Of a stretch of 64,000 nucleotides of DNA, positions 57,255-64,000 are shown one piece after another. The notes below the pieces were generated by a model. It was not told the origin of the DNA and ran no database searches. It was given only the letters and a program-made list of their open reading frames with translations. Numbering within the stretch: the stretch's first letter is position 1; each line of letters begins with the position of its first letter. The stretch comes from Rosa chinensis (Eukaryota > Streptophyta > Magnoliopsida > Rosales > Rosaceae), in the NCBI RefSeq assembly GCF_002994745.2, contig NC_037093.1, positions 50,262,384-50,326,383 of the forward strand. The letters are read 5' to 3'. The position numbers were made by a program, and so were the translations under genes.

Positions 57255-60200
57255 TCATTTTTGAAGACCAGTTAATTTGTTGATGGTTAACGTACCAAAT
57301 GGTTCAGAAATGTAAGGCTGCGTCCGAGCCGATAGTTCTTGTGCCACAAAACGCATTGTGGGTCGTAACTCTGGACGGGAACGTGTGCAGGCCAAGCCTA
57401 TGCTCACCGCAAACACCACTGCCTCAGCCAATTCACCAGTTGGAGGCTCCAGCCTTTGGTCTAACACATCTTTCAAAAGCATTTCTGTGTTGTCCTGCAA
57501 TGATTTTGATGACTCTAGTAGAGCTTCTAGCATTTCCCCTGGGTGCCTTCCCATCAGGACTTCTAGTGCTAGCACTCCAAAGCTATATACATCACACTTA
57601 TCCGTCACCTTCATAGTGTATGCAAGCTCTGTGCATCAAGAAAAAACACAATTAACCACGTCAATATCCAAGTCACAGAAAGATAAGCCACTAATGAACA
57701 AACTTGAGTGTTACATTACCAGGTGCCATGTAGCCATAAGAACCAGCAGCACTGGTCCAGTTGGATGAATCCAGACTCAACAGTCTTGCTGTTCCGAAAT
57801 CTGATAGCCGGGGCTCAAAATCCCACTCAAGCAGTACATTGTTGATAGAAACATCCCGGTGTACAACTGGTGGAGAGCAGTCATTGTGCAGGTAAGAAAG
57901 AGCATGAGCTAGTCCTTGCACAATTCTGACCCTTGTAGCCCAGTCAAGTTCTGCATTCCCTTCAACCCCATATAATGCTTTTCCGAGACTGCCTCTCTCT
58001 AAATACTCATAAACCAAGAACATGGAACCTCTCCTTGAACAGAACCCAAATAGCTTGATGATGTTCCGGTGCCTGACATGTGTCAAAGTTCGAATTTCAT
58101 TCTCAAAACTTTGTCGATTTATTGCTGGAATGTCACTAGAGTCGGACATGTTTAGCTTCTTGACTGCAACAATTTGACCTGAAAGCAGCTCAGCTTTGTA
58201 AACTCTTCCAAACCCTCCTTTTCCAATGCAGTAATTCTCATCAAAGTCCTCTGTGGCCTTCACAATTTCCCCAAATGTAAACTTTACTTCTCTTTCCCAT
58301 ATATTCGACTCAAAACTCTCAGACTTCTTAGAACTTTTGGTTTCCTCATCAAGCGGCTTAGGTTTCCTACGGAAAATAAGGATCAGAGCAATAACAGTTA
58401 CAATCACTATTAAACTACAAATAGGAACAAGGACTCCAATAAGAACTTTCTTGTTGTTCTTGTTGGACTTTCCACTAGAGGAATTGCATGCTGTTAGTCC
58501 TGCACCTCCACACAAACCAGAGTTGCCAACAAAAGCATTTGCTGGTGCAGTTTGGAAAATTCCACCAGTTGGGATTGGACCAGTCAAGTTGTTGTAAGAA
58601 AAATCATAGCTGTCTAGACTAAGCATGTTGGAAAATGCTGATGGTATGTCCCCTGACAGATTGTTGTGTGAAACATTGAGAACCACCAACTGTGTGAGCT
58701 TGCCCAAGTTTGAAGGTATGTCTCCTGAGAGCAAATTGCTGCTAAGATCCAACAAGTACCTCAATTCTGAGTTACCAATCTCTGCTGGTATTTCTCCTGA
58801 TAACTTGTTGTGGCTCAAGTTTAAGCTTGTTAAGCTCTCAAATGTGCCAGTTTCCACTGGTATTACCCCTGTAAAATTGTTATCAGACAAATCAAGAGTC
58901 TGGAGCTTAGCCAATTGGTGGATCTGCGGGATGGTTCCTGTGAAGTGGTTCCTGCTGAGATTGAGAGTGTATAACAAGCTTAGATTCCCAATACCAACTG
59001 GAAATTCCCCACTGAATTCATTAGAACCTAGTGTTAGATACTGCAAGTTCTTCAACTTCAGAAGCTCAGGTGGAATTTGACCAGAAATTTTGTTGCCGTC
59101 CATACGCATGTCAGTGATGTTTATGCACTCTCCCCAATGTGGTGAGAGTTCACCAACAAACTTGTTGTGACTAATATAAATTTCTTCAAGACTGGGATGG
59201 ACACCAAATGCATTGGTAATATTTCCGGTGAATTGGTTCTCATCAAGACGGATTCTATTTAATGCAGTACAATTTCTCAAGCACTCGGGTAATGGCCCTG
59301 TGAAGTTGTTGACATTCACTGTGAATACTTGCAAAGAAAATCCACTGCACAACTCTGGTGGCAATTCTCCAGAGAAGCTGTTGTTTGAAAAGCTAAGATA
59401 TCCCAATTTAGGACTATACTTCCCAAAATCACTAGGAATAGTTCCGGACAACTTATTGGTGAACACAGAAAATCCCTCGAGGTTAGTGAGCAGAGAAATG
59501 GTCTCTGGCAACTCCCCCTCAAATTGGTTTGTGTTGACATCAAAGACAGACAATGAAGTCATGTGCCCAATCTCTGGGCGGATTATGCCACTGAGGTTAT
59601 TGGAGAAAAGCTGTACACTTTGAAGATTAGTGAGATTCCAGAATGCCATAGGAATAGGCCCGGAGAGCTGGTTTGCCGACAGATCCAAACTTGTCATAGC
59701 TTGCAAGTTTCCTATCTCTGAGGGAATTGGGCCGGTGAAATTATTTTTGTACAGAAAGAGGATATTAAGATTTGTCAATAGGCCAATTTCTGCTGGAATG
59801 TTGCCACTGAAGCTATTGTTTTGGAATTGAATAGAGGCTATTGCAGTCCAATTGGAAACCAGAGAAGGCAAGATTGGCCCAGTAAATTGATTATCAGATA
59901 AACCCAAATTCACCAAGTCGGTCAATTTTGACAAGGACAGAGGCAATTCCCCACTGAGTTTGTTCACAGCCAAGGCCAAGAAAGTGAGGTTGGTACATGA
60001 ACCAAGCTCAGAAGGGATTGAAGAGTTTAATGAATTTGATGAAAAATCAAGGTGCTGAAGCTCCTTGAGTTGGCCTATGGAGGATGGGATTTTCCCTTCA
60101 AGGGAATTGTTAAGCACTTCAAAAATTTCCAGACCAGATAACAGACCTATGTCTTCAGGAATTGGACCACTAAAGTCGTTCAATCCCAAATAAAGGTGTT

Positions 60201-61014
60201 TGAGGTTGGGAAAGTTATATGGCATTGGCCCTTGGAATTGGTTATTGGTGAGATTGAGATATTCAAGCTTGACCAGATTGGTAAATACCACTTCTGGTAT
60301 TTGGCCAGTCAAAGTATTTTGAGACAAATCCAGGAATGTCAAGTTCCTACATTCAGATATAAATTCTGGGAATTTTGAATCTAAATAGTTGAGGCAAAGA
60401 TCAAGGTATGTCAAAACAGGAAAGCCTGAGAATTTAGACCAATCAGCAGGCTCTAAGTAGTTACTTCCAAGAAGCAAATATTGTACCTTTTTGAGATTGT
60501 CCAGCTGATACGGGATGGCACCAGTGAGACTGTTGCTGTAGAGACTAAAATACTCAACCTGGGTTAGCTTCCCCATCTCCACAGGAACTTCCTGTTCAAA
60601 AAGATTGTTGCCCAAATCCAAAGTTGTGAGCTTGGTGAGATTGCCAATGGCAGATGGTATTGCCCCTGTGAAATTGTTGCCATTGAGGTTGAAATGGGTG
60701 AGATTCAGGAACTGGGTGAAGTCCAGTCCTGTTAGAGTTGCAGTGAGGTTGAAATTTGAGAGGTCAATCTGGGAAACTGTTTTGGTTTTGGGGTCACAGA
60801 CAATGGAGGTCCAGTTGCAGAGGCTGTTGATGTTTGTGAGGGACCATGAACTGAGAGAAGGTGGGGGAGAAAAAAAGCTGCCCTTCCAGCTAACCAAAGC
60901 CTCTGCTTGTGTTCTGGGTGATGAGGTTGCCTTCAATGGAAGCCAAGAGAGCAAGAAAATGTGAAGCAGAAGGAGCAGAGGATGAGGCCTTGGAACACTT
61001 CCCATTGCTTGCAA
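57255..61014 (-). CDS. LRR receptor-like kinase, MIK2-like (LRR-XII type)
   Basis: Two exons on the minus strand (61014-57720 and 57628-57255) give 3669 bp, 1222 residues. The intron splits the APE motif (YMAP-E). Order: signal peptide (1-31), LRR N-cap with a CNW-type motif (SLCNWTSIVC), about 25 LxxLxLSxNxLxGxIP repeats, a membrane helix near 855-880, and the kinase from about 930. The kinase has IGKGGFGRVYKAEL, AVKKL, HRDVSINN (an RD kinase) and SDFGTA, all intact. Relatives such as MDIS1-interacting receptor kinase 2 perceive SCOOP-type peptides and pollen-tube attractants at the plasma membrane; the ligand here is unknown. Two in-frame ATGs lie at 61014 and 61005; the second has the better context (GCAATGGG) and the TATA box is only 31 bp before the first, so it may be the true start. 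Confidence 0.93.
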
Positions 61015-61045
61015 AGTTGACTGTTGATGTTATGTTGGATCATAT

Positions 61046-61052
61046 CTATATA
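61046..61052 (-). promoter_or_regulatory. candidate TATA box of the receptor kinase gene
   Basis: TATATAG on the minus strand, about 31 bp before the first ATG and 40 bp before the second. Confidence 0.4.
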
Positions 61053-62077
61053 GAGACTGCAGTGGCCAGTGGGTCCATTTTGGCTCAATTCTAATTTATT
61101 GTCAACTAAATTAAAGGGCCCTAGGTTTCATGTGTGGGGAAGAGATTGATCATGGTCTCATGGATTAGCTAACTGCAACTTGGACTGGGTAATGTTTTTA
61201 AAAAGAGGTTTGGTGAATTGACTTTTCAGGAAACGCTTAAGAACGACGTGTTAATGCTGTGGATTCATGTGCGAGTTAATGTTGAATGTCCACAACCAAC
61301 AACCATCCCAAACCTATATAACCTGGGCATTATATATACTCTTTTCACACGGTTTTATCTGTAACGTGTTATTTGTCACATGCACAGTTTTGTTTTATTT
61401 TGTTTTTGGTTTTTTTTTTTAACTCCTAATCATAATTTAATTCAAATCGATGAAAGTTTTTTTTTTTTTTTTGTTGACAAAGTGAAAAAAATTACAAGGA
61501 AAACCCTCTACAACAACCAACCTCTAATTCTGAAAATAGATCAAAGTTAAGAATTGAGAGTCTTTCTCTGAAACTTATTAAAATATTTTTAATTGTATTT
61601 TATGTATATTATAACTAGTTGAACATAATTTACCTTGTCTTCATCGAATTGAAATCGCGTTATGTATCGTGTCAAACACGAGTCATTTCAAGAACTACCG
61701 AACGTGTACATAGGAAGCATTGTTTTTTTTGTTTTTGACATGTACGTACAGTATGAACCATGGCTACAAGCCTATATACATCTCGATTCCAATTTATCAA
61801 AGTTTAAAGAAACGAAAGCTTTATTAATTAGTCAACATTATTCATTACATTTTTAAAATATTTGTTTTCAAGTATAAATATATATGTATATATATATATA
61901 TATATATAGCACCATCATCATCAAATTGATGGAGCTGGCTAGGTTTGCGGGACTCATTATTGAATATACAATAATCTAGCTTCAAATGATTAGTTTGTCA
62001 AATGGAAAATTATTTTAAGGTTTAGAAATTTGGGGGCACTTAAGTATTTTAATTGAAAAATGATTAATTTAGCTTAA
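61053..62077. other. intergenic DNA, promoter side of the receptor kinase
   Basis: AT-rich with T and A runs and a short (AT)n at 61879-61907. No gene is seen. Confidence 0.4.
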
Positions 62078-62377
62078 GAGCAACACCAATAGTTTTTTTT
62101 TAGAGGGATAGTGAGGAAAGAAAAAGCAAAATTTCCTAAATTTACAGTAATTTCTAAAATTTTAAGGAATAATTATGGAGATTTTAAATATTACTGTAAA
62201 ATATTGGAGTTGGAGAAGAAAAATTATGGAAAGATTTGACTTTTACTTCCTTATAATACAAAAATTATAGAGAAACTGTTGGAGTTGTTCTTATAGGGAA
62301 TCTATTTGAGCAAAAGAGACTCATTTTTCTCTTAAATAGAGAAAAATCAAAATATAGGGAAACTGTTGGAGTTACTC
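62078..62377. mobile_element. Tourist-like MITE (300 bp)
   Basis: The ends GAGCAACACCAATAGTTT and the inverse of GAGTAACTCCAACAGTTT are flanked by TAA on both sides (62075-62077 and 62378-62380). A further internal copy of the right end (AAACTGTTGGAGTTGTTCT, near 62275) suggests an internal duplication or a nested relative. There is no coding capacity. Confidence 0.75.
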
Positions 62378-63902
62378 TAATGCATATTTAAGGTTAGAAA
62401 TTTGAGCACTTATCAACTTTAGAGCGTGAATAGAGGAGCACCCTTTTCAGTGGAAATATTATAACTGAATATTTTGCTTAGTGCTAATATTATTCGTAAC
62501 ATCGATCCATCACAAAATGGGAGTCTGAATTGTAATTATGATTTAAGCAAAGTGGCTTAATTCATCTTCGATCATATCTAGCTAGGGATCTCCTAATCGA
62601 TGATTTGAGAGATGATAAATTTTGTTTATTTAGTGCCATGATCTTTTTTTTCCCCCCTCTTTAGAATGGTGTTATTTAGTGCCATGATGAATGGTAAAGG
62701 CACGTGAAATTATTTGATCTAACATTTTGACCAACTTAAATTAATTAAAGACCTTCATTTGAGAATGTTCTCATATGTGATGTACATTTTTACAAACATA
62801 CAATTTTACGTACGACATACAATGTCACTAAACTTTCCCTGACTTTATATGCATGACATTCTAACAGTATATATGTGATCACTGTGAATGTAGCATCCAT
62901 ATATCAACTTCCATATCGAGTTTGGTGAAATATATAGTTTCAAAGAAAAAGGGTCGATCAAGGTCATGATGCTACATTTACACTGCTCTCGTGACATATG
63001 CAGTGCAGCGATATCAAATCTTTTGGTATCAAGTCACGTCCTGGTTACCTTTTACTCTAGGTGCGTTTGTGCATATTGTTATGTTTTATTGTTTTTTCTT
63101 CATTATAGATGCGATTGTGCATCTTGTCATGTTTTATTATTTTTCTTTCGATGCGTTTGCATCGCTCCATGTACTCCTCAGTTTCAATTAATATAGTTTG
63201 TCGTCTTTCCCTTCAAAAAAAAAAAAGGTCATGATGTGTTCGGACAAATTATGGTTACTTCATTTATCTTCGATATTAAAGTCTCCTTTAATTCACTCTG
63301 ATTAATTTCACTCTTTCTATCAGGCCTTTTGAAAAAGCAAATATTCATTAAGAACTAATGCATTCCCTCGATAGAAAAAGAAAAAAGTACATATGTAAGC
63401 ACTACTTAGGCTCCTAGCTACCATGATAACAACGTGAACGAGTATCGTCCACTATAGAAATAACAAAAATTAGTTAACAACCAAATGAACAAGGTTCAAG
63501 ATATCAGGTGAACACTTAGTAATTGATTATAAAAATTATGTTCAATCACCGTTGGATGTATATCTATCTGATGATAAAAAATAAAACGATTCAATTTAAA
63601 ATAATTATTTTTATCATTGAATTTACATCTAAATATGATTTACTAAGATCTTCTTAGCGAGTAATTCTGATCAAGTGAATATTATTGTATGAAAGAAAAA
63701 GGATAAAGTGGATGAAATAACGGCATCTTCTCAAATGAACTTCCGGGTAATTTCCGAATGGTGTAGGGTACCCGACCATTAAGCTATTTGTAGGGCGCCA
63801 ATATCAATGTCTGTCAATTAAAACAAAAATTGAAGATGCTACTGCAAGAAGAGGTTGACCAGACTTGGACAAAATTGAGTGAGTACAACAAATTAAACAA
63901 TG

Positions 63903-63904
<2 letters not shown>
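62378..63904. other. intergenic DNA
   Basis: AT-rich with short ORFs of no recognisable character. A local repeat of ATGTTTTATTRTTTTTCTT occurs near 63080-63150. No gene is seen. Confidence 0.4.

Positions 63905-63953
<49 letters not shown>
63905..63953. repeat. (AT)n microsatellite
   Basis: About 24 AT repeats. Confidence 0.95.
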
Positions 63954-63956
<3 letters not shown>

Positions 63957-64000
63957 AAGACAAATAATTAAGAATAATTGTTCTTTTATGTTCCTCGAAC

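Noticed and set aside
57299..60964. Plus-strand ORFs antisense to the receptor kinase
   Set aside because: Shadows of the LRR repeats, which leave antisense frames open.
1..64000. CRISPR arrays, bacterial operons, tRNA or rRNA genes
   Set aside because: Nothing of these kinds was seen; the window is plant nuclear DNA.

Overview
The window is nuclear DNA of a flowering plant, almost certainly a eudicot. Genes are split by GT-AG introns, intergenic DNA is AT-rich, and plant-type transposons (Copia, Gypsy-like, LINE, CACTA, Mutator-like, PIF/Harbinger-like) are nested in each other. Protein similarity and transposon style suggest Rosaceae, but that is an inference from reading alone.

Layout. 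(1) 0.6-13.4 kb: a minus-strand tandem array of 27 units derived from one gene for a putative plastid-targeted protein that I do not recognise. Ten units are full length (about 720-750 bp) and 17 are short forms with the middle of the gene deleted. Only two full-length units (2141-2863 and 11887-12597) are open from ATG to stop. Units are packed with 23 bp between one stop and the next ATG, and a TATA-like box forms the end of the upstream copy's reading frame. This is the most unusual part of the window. (2) 13.4-19.9 kb: a flanking segment present three times, the first split by a Mutator-like element that itself carries a very young, non-autonomous LTR retrotransposon. (3) 20.7-24.7 kb: a Copia element with intact ends but a gutted pol. 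(4) 25.6-31.3 kb: a 5'-truncated LINE split by a 3.5 kb CACTA element. (5) 32.7-37.8 kb: a Pack-MULE-like element, a repeat block, a Copia pol fragment and a PIF/Harbinger-like element.

(6) 38-61 kb is gene space: a nine-exon gene resembling the Fanconi anaemia core-complex protein FANCF (38.0-41.1 kb), a 97-residue conserved-looking small protein (42.2 kb), a VSP-type HAD acid phosphatase (43.9-45.1 kb), a PHR1-type MYB-CC phosphate-starvation regulator (48.1-51.2 kb), the secondary-wall cellulose synthase CESA4 (52.2-56.6 kb), and a convergent LRR receptor kinase of the MIK2 type (57.3-61.0 kb, minus). (7) 61-64 kb is AT-rich intergenic DNA with a Tourist-like MITE and a long AT microsatellite.

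The plant genes are functionally independent. Exon models were built by hand from splice consensus and reading frame; each of the five multi-exon models sums to a multiple of three and ends in a stop. Coordinates may be off by a base or so in places. Family names rest on recognised motifs, not on a database search.
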